A stretch of 64,000 nt of DNA from Camarhynchus parvulus (Eukaryota; Chordata; Aves; Passeriformes; Thraupidae): positions 20,856,501 through 20,920,500 of the forward strand of contig NC_044572.1 in NCBI RefSeq assembly GCF_901933205.1, given 5' to 3'. The translations under genes were made by a program, and so were the position numbers. Of the stretch, positions 38,606 through 49,000 are shown piece by piece. Positions within the stretch are counted from its first letter, which is position 1, and each line of letters opens with the position of its first letter. The notes under the pieces were generated by a model, which saw only the letters and a list, made by a program, of their open reading frames with translations, had not been told where the DNA came from and made no database searches.

Positions 38606-39597
38606 GTAAGACAGCTCAGTATGTTAACAAGAAAATAGCAGTGAGATACAATCCATTAACTTCTCCACAAGGCTAACTTTATTAATAGAAAATGATCCTA
38701 AGAAGAAATTAAATTCCTTAATATAATTAAATTTTTTCATTGGGTTAGATTACTACACCAGATGTCATTCTGCCTTTCTGGAAACCAGTAAGAGTTTTAA
38801 CATTACACACACTTCTGTTCTTAGACTGCTCATTTAATGAGTATTTATTTCACAGAATAGAAACAAAATAAAACTCAAACACATGTAAAGTAAAACTTCA
38901 GAGTATCAGGTTGAAGTTGAGCAGAACCAATTAAAGAGAAATCAAGAATTAAAAACTGAGGGCAAGGCAGAGAAGAAGGGTGAATTATTTTTGATAACTT
39001 CTGGACAGGAGTTACATAGGCAGAGGGAAATTTTGCATATACATGCACAGTTGCTTGAAAGGACTAGAATTAATATAATTTTTCTTTTTTTTTAATCAAA
39101 AATCTTGGTGCTCAGTGCTCACCTGAAGAAGCTATTTTCTTGGAGATGAGCATACAAACCATCAGATTGCAGAATGCTGCTGAATAAACTCCACCAAGGA
39201 ATGTTATAGATCCTGTTGAACATTGGAGATACTCAATGAAACAAGGATTTCATTCTACATTTGGATGAATAAAATCAATCTTCTCATTGAAAAGAACTTT
39301 GAGATTACATATAATAAAGAAATGAGAGTGCCAAATTAAAATGTAATCATTTTTTGATAGATTTGCTAAGACAGGACCAGAATGTTCCATAATGAGATTT
39401 ACCCTGTCCAACAGAATTAGTTAATATGGCAGTGAATAATTATGGTAATCAAGAGCATCCTGTTAAAGCAAAAGAGAACACACTGCACTTTCAAGTAAAC
39501 CAAATTGTAATGTAAAGCGGGCTCAGAGAATTTTATTTCTCTTTATTTGTTTGTTGTGCCTAAACTATTAGCAGCTTATATATTTTGCTTCTTTCAG
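38606..39597 (+). other. CUBN: CUBN intron inside CUB24
   Basis: 992-bp AT-rich intron ending in tctttcag. Nothing recognised. Confidence 0.85.
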
Positions 39598-39760
39598 CTT
39601 TATGATGGAGATAATGAAAATGCCAATTTAGTAGGCACATTCTGTGGATCTGCAGTGCCAGCTCCTTTTCTTTCTACTCGTAATTTCCTGACCGTGAAAT
39701 TTGTCACAGACAGATATGTGGAAAGAAGGGGTTTCAATGCCACCTATACCGCAGTAGATC
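39598..39760 (+). CDS. CUBN: CUBN exon: CUB24, second half
   Basis: Starts L-Y-D-G-D-N-E-N. Cysteine 4 is in T-F-C-G-S-A-V-P-A-P, and the close is R-G-F-N-A-T-Y. Closely resembles the matching human cubilin segment from memory. Ends GAT C at gtaagt. Confidence 0.95.
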
Positions 39761-40215
39761 GTAAGTATACAAATATATGTATGCATATATATAGATATAT
39801 ATTTATAACTCTTTTATGGACATTCATATTTAAATACTATCTCAAAATTTGTTCTAGACATAAGTTTCAGGAAGGAGCAAAGACAGTCAGTAGCACAGCA
39901 TCTTTACGCAAGCTAAAAATAGCTTGACCTCAGTACAATTCTCTTTGGTCTTAGCTGGTTGGGAGGAGGCTGTCAGTCTGAGAGTACAAAACAGAAATGC
40001 CCACAGATTGTTAACAAATAGGAAACAAACATTTATTTGAGTTTGATGACATATATTGACTCCACTAGCACGTATTTGCTTTTTGTTTTCCTTATAGAAA
40101 CTCAGAGGCAAATACAAAAGTATACCGTCCAAAACTCAACTCCATTTGAGTTTTGCTCAAAAAATAGTTTTACCCAGTTTTCACTCCATGATGCATTTGT
40201 TACTGTTTTACACAG
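39761..40215 (+). other. CUBN: CUBN intron between CUB24 and CUB25
   Basis: 455-bp phase-1 intron with a short TA-rich stretch just after the donor (39,775-39,805). Confidence 0.85.
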
Positions 40216-40424
40216 GCCTGTGTGGAGGAATCTATAATGCAACTTCTACATCTGTGACTGCAACATCTCCTAACTTTCCAAATGAATATCCACCCTTTAC
40301 TCTCTGCTCTTGGGTCATTGACGCCCCTCCGCAAGAGCAAGTCAGGGTGGTGGTAGAGACCTTCCACCTCCATCCCAGCCAGGACTGCTCTCAGAACTAC
40401 CTAGAGCTCCAGGATTCACCAACA
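40216..40424 (+). CDS. CUBN: CUBN exon: CUB25, first half
   Basis: The phase-1 join gives D-R-L-C-G-G-I-Y-N-A-T. Cysteine 2 is in T-L-C-S-W, cysteine 3 in Q-D-C-S-Q-N-Y-L-E-L. The Cys3+3 position is Asn, and F-x-L-E reads F-H-L-H, so the calcium site is not conserved. The frame stays open past the gtaagg donor, but CUB similarity stops there. Confidence 0.93.
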
Positions 40425-41065
40425 GTAAGGAATTTACAGGGGATAGCATTCCCCATTCCCATTCAGCTCCCTTCACTCTTTGGAAAGAGAGAAGAAACTT
40501 ACTATTTGGTAATATATCCATGGATGATCCTCTGTGAGGGCACATCCAAAACATTACTGACTGTGCCCCAAGTGACATGTGGTAACTGTGCACAGACCTC
40601 TCAGAAGCACTCTGTGCACACGTGGAGTTAGACCTGGGCAAGTGTTACTCAGTTTTTCACAGTTGAACCCAGTATCAGTGCTGCCAAACCTGATAAACAG
40701 GAAAAACTGTCCCACAGCAAGTTTTCATTGTGCTTCCTCCCATCCAAGAATCATAATAAAAATGAATACTCATGCCAGGAACTGTTAAAAACACCAGAAA
40801 AAAAACCCCAATATTTATGTCCCTCATATTCTAAACCTTCTTTCATCATTTCTCATTTTGGCATGAGAATAGCTCTTATATTCTATTTGTTCCTAATAAT
40901 AATTCAGCATGAAATGTTGAGATATTATTAAGTGATTTCCAGGAGAAGTTTAAAATGCAGTTTCATAATTGGTATAGAAAGTGTTGAGAGATTTATTTAC
41001 CTTATGTTCAGTACGTACAAAACTGAATTATATCATTAAGTAACTTGTGATGTATTAAATTCCAG
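40425..41065 (+). other. CUBN: CUBN intron inside CUB25
   Basis: 641-bp phase-0 intron ending in a tandem acceptor (ttccagcag). No other feature. Confidence 0.85.
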
Positions 41066-41213
41066 CAGAGCCAAGGGTCAGTCCATAGATTCTGTGGCAC
41101 TGAAACTTTTCCAGTCCCTGAGTTTTATTCTTATGATCGCACTGCCATTGTGACTTTCAAGTCAGATGAATATATGATTAACAATGGATTCAGATTTTCC
41201 TATCAAGCTACAG
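41066..41213 (+). CDS. CUBN: CUBN exon: CUB25, second half
   Basis: Begins Q-S-Q-G-S-V-H (or S-Q-G if the second AG at 41,067-41,068 is used). Cysteine 4 is in R-F-C-G-T, and the close is N-G-F-R-F-S-Y. Ends ACA G at gtaagc. Both acceptor choices keep the frame. Confidence 0.9.
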
Positions 41214-41331
41214 GTAAGCTTGAAGAAATGTCACAAAAAAATCTATCTACTATTCTCTTTGTTTATTTGATACACTGAAATGCAATACAGAGATCTGAAA
41301 TCCTTACATGTTTCTGGTTTTCTGTCTCAAG

Positions 41332-41513
41332 GTTGCAGCAGAGAGTATAATCAGTCATTTGGTTACCTGAAGAGCCCTGGCTGGCCTGGTCTTCACCCCA
41401 ATAATATGGATTGTTCTATCATTCTTCGAGCTCCCCCAAATCACACAATATCGCTCTTTTTCCACGCTTTCAGTTTGGAAGACAGCATCCGCTGTTCACA
41501 TGATTTCCTAGAG
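41332..41513 (+). CDS. CUBN: CUBN exon: CUB26, first half
   Basis: Separated from the previous exon by only 118 bp. Opens G-C-S-R-E-Y in place of C-G-G. S-P-G-W-P follows, then cysteine 2 in M-D-C-S-I, N-H-T (possible N-glycosylation) and cysteine 3 in I-R-C-S-H-D-F-L-E. Phase-0 end at gtatca. Confidence 0.94.
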
Positions 41514-42616
41514 GTATCATGCAAGTATACATATTTTGTAAGCCTATGTAAAAATCTGCTAAATTCAAAGGATATTAGTATGTTTGGATCAAGTTTGGAT
41601 CAAGTCTGAGTTGAACTGACTGAATTAGGGACTAATTATTGCCAGAGTTTTATGGTGAAACAATACACTCTAGTAAATCCAAACCCAGTGAATAAATAGT
41701 TTCATTATCTTATCCTTACCTAGCTCTTGTTGAGGTTACCCAGTTTAACAGTGTCATCTGGAATAGTTTGTGTTTGATACTAACATCCATGAATGAACAG
41801 AAAGCCATAAATCTGAGTGGTTTTGTTACAGCAGTAGATTCCATCAGCTTCAAATTTTTCTCAAGAAAGATTTTCTTCCTAAAAAAGCAATTTAAAAAAA
41901 CCCCAAAAAACAACAAAACAGAAATTAACAAGCTCTAGTGACAAGTGTAAGACACTTGTAGAAGTACTTTGTGTCAGTGAAAACTGTATCTTCCTCCTAC
42001 ACAATCCTCATTCTTGCAGGTTTCCCTGTTCTCTGGTCAGATGACAAAAATCAGATGTCTGTGGCAGAATCATTATTTAGCTCTATTTTCATATCCTCTT
42101 TACTGTCTCAAGAAATGGATCTAAGCACCAGCATTATTGGAGTGTAGGAAAAAAAATCAGATTAAATCTGAGCTATGTAATATGATCTGTGTTTTACTGT
42201 GACTAGGGAAAAGAGCAGTCTGCAGGGTAAAGAATTAATCTTTTCATCTGGAATATTAATATTTCCTATGAAAAGCAAAACATAGGCTTGAATTGCATAA
42301 GAACATCTTAGCTACTAGTCAAGCAATTTTTTCAGTCAGGAGATATTCACACTATAACATTTAGCTGCCTGTTTCTGATGATACTTGTTCTGTGCAATTA
42401 CTTATAAAACTCAGACCAGTTAATGGCCTCTTTTTCCTTCTACACAAGAATATGTGGTAGGAAATATAGCAGTATTAAAGTTACAGCTATAGTAAGCATG
42501 CAAGTTGCTACCTAGTTTGTGCTGTGTTTGTATCCGTGAATAATTGTGCTGGTGTGTAAGTGCATAGGAATGTAATGTTGACAGTATTTTTTGTAAATTT
42601 TTTGTGTTCCGTGAAG
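41514..42616 (+). other. CUBN: CUBN intron inside CUB26
   Basis: 1.1-kb intron with a weak-looking acceptor (ccgtgaag), T-rich somewhat further upstream. No other feature. Confidence 0.85.
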
Positions 42617-42782
42617 GTCAGAAATGGGAGTGATGTGCAATCACCACTACTTGGCAGGCTCTGTGGAAACACTGTGCCCAGTCCCATCTTCCCCCAAAAC
42701 CATGTTGTCTACCTTCGTTTCAAGAGCGATTTTTCAGTGGCTCATGATGGATATGAAATTACTTGGACTTCATCATCAAGTG
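42617..42782 (+). CDS. CUBN: CUBN exon: CUB26, second half
   Basis: V-R-N-G-S-D, cysteine 4 in R-L-C-G-N-T-V-P-S-P, L-R-F-K-S-D, closing D-G-Y-E-I-T-W-T-S-S. Matches the end of human CUB26 in pattern. Ends AGT G at gtaagg. Confidence 0.95.
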
Positions 42783-44571
42783 GTAAGGCTGTAACTACAA
42801 AATAATTCTACATAGAAGGAAAATGCAGCAATGTGGAATTAATCTCCTTACGGATCCTTCCTCATCACCACTTTATAACTTCTCTAGAACTCACAGTCCA
42901 CCCTATTCAGTCACCAGAGAGAGGCAGTTGCTCCTCAAGGCCATTGGGGCAAGATTTATTTTATGAGATGGAAGCAATTCCCTCTCCTAATGTTGACTTT
43001 AGAAACCTCAGATGATGTCGTCCACTTAAGATAAAGATCTCCTTCTTTCAGTGAGAGGCTGGAAAATATCAAGAACATCTGCCTTGGGATCCACAGAGTG
43101 GTGGTGCTGGTGGTGACTCAGCTTGCTCTACTAGTCCACTTGTGATATCCCTGAAGAGCTAGGCACGGCTAAGCCTGAAGGGGACAGGAAGCTGCCCCAA
43201 GAAAATAAACTACCTGTAATGCTGTGTAGTGACTATATCATGGACACATTCATGAATGGCTTATGAAATGGCAGTGAACAACTAGGTAATGACACTGAGT
43301 TACTAGAGGTAGGAAAGCTTGTGGCCAGATGAGAAGTACTGCAGAATAACCATACAGTACTGAGTGACCCAGTGATGGAAAGGCAGAGAAAGCTCAGTGT
43401 AGGAAAGTGTCAATAAAGAATGTGGTAAAAAAAAAAGGACAATCCTAACTTTACTTACAGAAATACGGGCATTGAGTTGACTTTTAGTAGTCAACAACAA
43501 GATCTTACAGGTAAAGACAGTTTCATGAAAACAAAAGTTTACTAAGAGTCAAATAGACTGGCATAATGATGGAAATTGTTGGGAAAGGAAGAGAAAAGAA
43601 ATAGACAGCCACTGTATAAATCCATAGTTTACACACAAATTGAATGATGTGCACAGTTTTGGTCTCTTCCTCTTATAAAAATCAGGATTAACAAAGGGCT
43701 CAGCATTAAAAGTGGCTTCTGTTTGAGGTATGCTGACACTTTTAAATCTGGTTAAGAAACTACAGAATTCTATAAAATTGAGTGATATTGGATGATAAAG
43801 AGTGATCCACTGTTCTTTGACTTTTCCCATAGCAGTCATCATATAAAGCCAGGAGCTCATAGGTCCATAACAAACTAGACAAACCAGTTCTTGATACAGT
43901 ATGCAGTTAAACTGTGGAGTCCCTTCCCACAGCATGCTACAAATTTACATGGATTCAAGGGCTACCCACACAAGTTCATCTGATAAACATCACTAAGGGG
44001 AAAGGTGCCATGTCTGGGAACTGTAAACTGAAACTTCTTGGAGACTGTGAGGGTAATCTGGATCATGGCCTGCACATTCTTCCTCTATAAACTTGCATTT
44101 TTTGTAGGTCATCTACTTCTGCCCACTGTTGAAGACTGAATTTTGGTATAAATGGACTTTGATTTACTTAATATGCATAATTCCTCTGAGTTGTTCTCTA
44201 TATTTTTCTATCCCATGGGGTTCACTACTTTTCAGCCAAAGAACAGTCACAGCAAATTCACCTCCAGTTGAGTAGCTGGGAACTGAACTGACTAAGGCAC
44301 AGACTGAAAACTTCAGTTCCTGTTTCAAAGTATTTGGGGGGTGGGGTGGTGTTGGTTTTAATATTCAGTGATGGTCTAATGCCCGTTGCATATTCTTAGG
44401 CTGCTAAAGCTAGAGCCTCAGTTTTATCTCTTATTAGTGTTCCTAGCCACGTTAGCTGTCCCAGCTCACAGTCTCTCTGGTTTTCAGCACTGATACTGTA
44501 CTAATGTAGCACATCATGTATTGCCTTGTGAAACGAAGCCTTCCAGGCCAATTAACAGCATCTCCTTCCAG
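42783..44571 (+). other. CUBN: CUBN intron between CUB26 and CUB27
   Basis: 1.79-kb phase-1 intron ending in ccttccag. G-rich stretch near 44,335-44,352. The minus-strand open frame at 43,549-43,935 is not recognisable. Confidence 0.85.
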
Positions 44572-44807
44572 GATGCGGCGGGACATTGTACGGCACCAGT
44601 GGCTCCTTTGCCAGCCCCAGGTACCCGGGGACTTACCCCAACAACACTGACTGCGAGTGGGCCATCACCGCGCCCCAGGGAAGAATTGTCACCGTGAACT
44701 TTGATTTCATCAGCATCGATGACCCAGGGGACTGCAGCAGCAACTACCTGATCCTCTATGATGGCCCAGACGCCAGCCATGCCCCCGCTGGGCCCTACTG
44801 CGGAACG
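44572..44807 (+). CDS. CUBN: CUBN exon: CUB27, first part
   Basis: Opens G-C-G-G-T-L-Y-G. S-P-R-Y-P-G-T-Y-P-N-N-T follows, then cysteine 2 in D-C-E-W, cysteine 3 in G-D-C-S-S-N-Y-L-I-L-Y-D-G, and cysteine 4 in Y-C-G-T. Markedly GC-rich, with mostly G or C at third codon positions, unlike the other CUBN exons here. Asn replaces the calcium-site Asp. Phase-0 end at gtgcgt. Confidence 0.96.
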
Positions 44808-44931
44808 GTGCGTACTGCCTCCCTCCGTGACCGCAGGAGTGGTTACAAGGAGCTTTTACTGTTCCATTTACAAGACCATTTCCCTCATTCTGACGTGAAT
44901 TCCAAACAGATGAGTGGAAGTGAAGGCAAAA

Positions 44932-45323
44932 GCCAACACCAACTATGAACGAATCCACAGCTGAATCCTCCTACTTACACGAGGCCTTCAGCCCCTTCTA
45001 CCACTCATAGACACCTGATGACTCCTAGCTAACCTAACAAACATAGCCCTTCCTCCAACAACAAACCTCATAGCAGAACTAACTATTGTAATCGCACTTT
45101 TCAACTGATCCGCCTTCTCAATTATCCTAACAGGAGCCACAATCCTACTTACCGCCTCATACGCCCTATACATGCTCATAATGACACAACGAGGCACTCT
45201 CCCATCCCATATTACATCAGTCCAAAACTCCTCCACACGAGAACATCTTCTCATAGCCCTACATATAATCCCCATAAATGCTCCTAATCCTCAAACATGA
45301 ACCAATCTCCGGTATCCCCATAT
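44932..45323 (+). pseudogene. ND4: ND4 3' fragment within the NUMT
   Basis: About 130 codons of the mitochondrial NADH dehydrogenase subunit 4 C-terminus. It contains a +1 frameshift near 45,277-45,280. A TGA at 44,962 sits where an Arg codon (S-R in the conserved N-Y-E-R-x-H-S-R motif) is expected, consistent with CGA to TGA decay. It cannot be translated with the nuclear code. Confidence 0.9.
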
Positions 45324-45393
45324 GCAAGTATAGTTTCAACCAAAACATTAGACCACGACTCTAAAAATAGAAGTTAAACCCTTCTTACCTGCC
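45324..45393 (+). pseudogene. mitochondrial tRNA-His copy in the NUMT
   Basis: Acceptor stem gcaagta pairs with tacctgc at six of seven positions. The anticodon stem ttaga/tctaa is intact. The seven-base loop reads ccacgac, so the anticodon positions are ACG rather than the His GTG. A decayed copy. Confidence 0.85.
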
Positions 45394-45419
45394 GAGGAGA
45401 GGTAAAACCAGCGAGAACC
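45394..45419 (+). pseudogene. 5' fragment of mitochondrial tRNA-Ser(AGY) in the NUMT
   Basis: The first 25 or so bases (gaggagaggt ... ccagcgagaa) sit directly after the tRNA-His copy, as in bird mtDNA. Similarity then stops, marking the 3' edge of the insertion. Confidence 0.7.
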
Positions 45420-45686
45420 TGTGTGGTGCCTTAGAAACCTTCCAACTCAGACCGTACAGTGACATCTAGTGGGAGGCATCAAACAAGTTTGCTCCATACT
45501 TCATTGTATTTGTGTTCTAAATATTTGCAATATCCTGAGGGAGAAATGCAGCAACAGTAACTAAAACAGTTACTGAGATCAGTCAATCCATGATCCAATT
45601 TGTGCCTCAGTTCTAACTCTCTGACTGTCTCATCAAGGATCTTGATGTTCTGTAAGGCTTTTAATTTTTCTTGTCTTTCATTTTAG

Positions 45687-45794
45687 GATTCAAACATCGC
45701 TCCATTTACTGCTACATCCCATCAAGTCTATGTAAAATTTCATGCTGAATATGTGACTCTGCCATCAGGATTCCAGTTAAGCTGGACAAGCTAA
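45687..45794 (+). CDS. CUBN: CUBN last coding exon: CUB27 end and stop
   Basis: Encodes D-S-N-I-A-P-F, then V-Y-V-K-F-H-A-E-Y, closing S-G-F-Q-L-S-W-T-S and a TAA stop at 45,792-45,794. The length and ending match the cubilin C-terminus, which finishes right after the last CUB strand with no transmembrane segment or tail. Confidence 0.96.
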   Translation, partial: DSNIAPFTATSHQVYVKFHAEYVTLPSGFQLSWTS

Positions 45795-46005
45795 AACATT
45801 GCTTTTGAGAAATATATTACCATTCATTGCTACACTGAAAAGACTTTAGATGATAAAGGAGGTTTGAAGTCCAGTGATGACAATTGCAACTGAAGTAAGG
45901 CCTTTTAAAAGTTACTGTAAATGTAGCTGTTATGAACTTGGAATACTGTCAAAAAAACCATTGATCTGCCATTGTGCTGAAAATAAACTATTACCTACCC
46001 AAGTG
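45795..46005 (+). other. CUBN: CUBN 3' UTR (approximate end)
   Basis: Short AT-rich stretch after the stop. The only good polyadenylation hexamer nearby is at 45,982-45,987, followed by a G/T-rich stretch at about 46,000-46,030. Cleavage is therefore inferred near 46,000-46,010. Confidence 0.7.
45982..45987 (+). terminator. CUBN: Polyadenylation signal AATAAA for CUBN
   Basis: Canonical hexamer 188 bp after the stop codon, with a downstream G/T-rich element. Confidence 0.75.
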
Positions 46006-49000
46006 GGAAAAGGAGGTTTTGCTAGATGTTTTTATATTCTTCTACATAATTTCAAAATTGTACAATTAATGCTATAAAAATTTAATTACACATGAAGTTG
46101 ATGAGAGGATGTAACATATGAAGCTGTCTTTAGTTTGTTCCCTAGAGTTATATGGTTTTGCCCCAAGCATTTCTGAAAACATCAGCTTAAATTTTATTCA
46201 AATTACCTAAAATCAGAAATTGCTAAAAAATGGTCCCTGTCCTATAACCACTAACATAGATAACTGCGCTGAAGAACTTTCAGTAATAGTGTGCATTGGG
46301 TATAAGAACCCAGCTGAAATCAGTACTTGACCATTCACTGAAGTTTAACACAGCTAGGAGATGACATGGTTCTAAATGTTAAGCAAATTAAGAAGTTATT
46401 TCAGGATCAGAGCCCTATGTTCAATATATACAGAAAACTGTGGTTATACTTATTGAGTTATATTTTCAAGCTTCAAAGTCTATTTTACAACTGAATATAA
46501 AAAACTTCTGAGGCTTTCAGTAACCATGTCACCCTTCTAGTCAATCTTTAGGCAACTTCCTGGACATTTATGAAACAGCTATAACTTCAGAATAGGGCAG
46601 ACATAAAAATATCAATTGACCTTTGACTCAATTAGTTTTTCCCTACCCCAGGCTAACACACATCATACATAAAAGATTTGTTGACAGGGTGGACAGAGGA
46701 CACTGATTCCCACCATGAAGCATTTTTTGTCACAATCCAGAACAAATGACCAATTAATTTCCTGAATGTCAGCTGTGATGGACAGGCAAGAGAAATTTGC
46801 ACTGCAGAAAAGGAACAGGGGCCTTATCAGAACTCTCATTTCACAACTATTACAAAGAGTCACTTACAGTGAAAGCAATTCTTTAATGTGATTATTGAAG
46901 CAATTAATTATGAAAAGAGATTAAAGTGTAAGTGGCAGTTTTAACAAAATCTAGGAACTCTTTGAAGATTGCCCAGTGAATGCCAAAAAGGCATCATTCC
47001 ACAAACATACAAAACTTTATAACAGCTGAGCAGATATTCTGGTTAAGATAAAATGTAGAAAAAACAAAGCAGACAAAAGGGACAAGCTATAAAATATGAC
47101 ACAAATCCTTGGGTGACAACTTAGAGAAATAGAAACCTGTGAAGCCCCACTGGCCAACAGAATTAGATGTAAGCCAGCATTTTATAACTGTCCAAGGACT
47201 AAGAAAAACTGAGTCTATGTACAGGTGATACTCCTGCTAACATGCCTAACTCTAACATGGAAAAATCAGATATATCTGTATTTGGATGAAATTGTGAGGC
47301 AGCTGTTTCCTACTGAGCTGCCAGCAAAACAGAAAGTTCCTCTAATAAGGAAAGACATAAAAGACATATAATCAAATATGCTCAGATTAGTAGTCCAGAA
47401 AACTTTTGCTGAGTCTAGTCAAACTGATGCTGTACTTGCCGCCAAAGGATGATGCAATCTTTGTCCACAGTGTTTATTAAAACTCCCTACATAGGATAGC
47501 AAGCAGTAAAGAAACATCTGAAATGTCTGAAGATAAAGTCACAAAATAAGTTCTATAGACAATGATGTGTAAGAAACTCCAAGTACAATCAAACATGGAT
47601 TGAGTGGTTTGCCTGCAGAGTGAAGGAGGACTGCATTTCTTCCCTGTGGAACGCTGCATCACAGGCTTCATGAATGTTGATTGTGGCTCTGACCTTCCTA
47701 TGAACCACCATGGATTTGGTGCAGCTGGTGCACCCCACTTGCACTTGGCAGAGAATCTCCTCAAGATCTGGATGCTGTCACTTGCTGTGAGGTGGCTGGA
47801 CATGGAAACATCAGATTCTAGGCAAGAATCAGCATGCAAGAATGTTGTCATTTTCTGCACTTCAGCAGCCCAGAGCGCAGCTCAGCTGGAAGCCACACAT
47901 GAAAGGGAAGGACACATCCCTCCAAACAGCTCCGTGCCACTGCAGGCAGTGTTCTGTGGTGTGTTCATTGCTCTCTAAGAGTGGATCAGCCCTGTAAGAA
48001 ATGAGTTCTCAGGTTAAACACTGGCCTTTTTGCAGGTGTGACAGAGCATAAACTGACAAACAGAAACCTGTATGTGGTTTTAATGAATGAAGGTCATTAG
48101 TGGCTTTTGGAGGCTGGAGTCAGCACCACGTCACACAGTTTAAGGACACCAAGGTGCCCGAGGACACAGCAGACACTGAGGCTGGTCTCCTGCTGACCTA
48201 GGGACAGGTACAGAGATGTGCTCCGGTGGCCTGACATGTGCCTGGGGCCACTCTGGTAACAAAACCTTTGCCCTTAAGATCTTGAGGGGAACTCCAGCTA
48301 AAAAGGTGAGTTTGCTGAAATCTATACTTCAGAAAGGCTGCTTTCACTAAGAGAAAAAACATGTTTCACTTTAAAGCAATTAAATGCTTTTGGACATTTT
48401 TTATATGATCAATACTTGCTGTTGGCAAGATCTGTCACATCATAAAATTTTATAAAATCATTGAAATTCTGCAGAAAAAAAAAGAATAAAGAGCACTATG
48501 AATGAGAGGAAGAGAATTTTTTTAAAGTTTTTTTTTTAATCTAACAATAACTAATGCTTGGTGAATCTTTAAATGTTGTAAATACTCAATACTTATGCAT
48601 AATTTTATTTAAAAATGAGCTAAATGCATGAGGCTATTTAGAGGGAAAACAAAAAAAAAAAGCCCAGCAGAGAATTTGTGCTCATGAAGACTGTTGAATG
48701 AAGCTGCTGGTACAAGGTTGAATTGATCCAGCCCAACTGACTCTCGCCAAAAATAGTCAAAGTCTAAAATTAAATTATCAAACTCATTCTTTAAAAAAAC
48801 AAAGGAACAAAGAAACCCACTGCTGTCCTCTAACATATTATATGAGGAACCACAACAAAAATACCAACTGCAGAAGTAAAGTGGAGGTCCTTAGAGGAGA
48901 GAGCTGATGCTAAGCCATGTTTCTGTCTTGGAAGGTAAGGAGCAATTTGAAACACTTGCTTTAAAATGAATGCACAGCAAACACAAAAATTATTTCCAGA

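Larger units (their letters stand above)
44929..45419 (+). other. NUMT: nuclear copy of mitochondrial ND4 3' end, tRNA-His and partial tRNA-Ser
   Basis: Read with the vertebrate mitochondrial code (TGA = Trp, ATA = Met), 44,932-45,276 is an open ND4 C-terminal frame: A-N-T-N-Y-E-R at the start, then [25 protein letters not shown] and T-R-E-H-L-L-M. A one-base insertion near 45,277-45,280 shifts the last segment (I-S-G-I-P-M), which ends at the tRNA-His start. The order ND4-His-Ser(AGY) is that of bird mtDNA. It is inserted in the sense direction relative to CUBN. Edges are approximate. Confidence 0.93.
44808..45686 (+). other. CUBN: CUBN last intron, carrying a mitochondrial insertion
   Basis: 879-bp phase-0 intron, more than half of which is a nuclear mitochondrial segment. 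It ends in ttcattttag. Confidence 0.9.
1759..46005 (+). other. CUBN: CUBN gene, 3' part: 22 exons encoding CUB17-CUB27 and the 3' UTR
   Basis: Cubilin is a very large peripheral membrane receptor of absorptive epithelia (ileum, kidney proximal tubule, yolk sac). It works with amnionless and megalin to take up intrinsic factor-vitamin B12, albumin, transferrin and other ligands. Joining 22 exons in frame gives about 1,293 residues made of eleven CUB domains of about 115-126 residues. Each starts with a C-G-G-like motif, has four cysteines, and carries the C-x-x-D-Y/F-V-x-V-Y-D-G type core. The protein ends 35 residues into the last exon, as expected for CUB27. The N-terminal region, EGF repeats and CUB1-16 lie upstream of the window. 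The next gene on the same strand is RSU1, as in human. CUB numbering is inferred by counting back from the C-terminus against the known 27 domains. The identity is firm; exact splice sites are from reading frame and GT/AG sites only. Confidence 0.96.

Noticed and set aside
40425..40631. Continuation of the CUB25 open frame past its donor
   Set aside because: CUB similarity stops exactly at gtaagg, and the expected Cys4 segment is found at 41,066-41,213.
44988..45275. 95-codon minus-strand open frame
   Set aside because: Antisense shadow of the mitochondrial ND4 copy.
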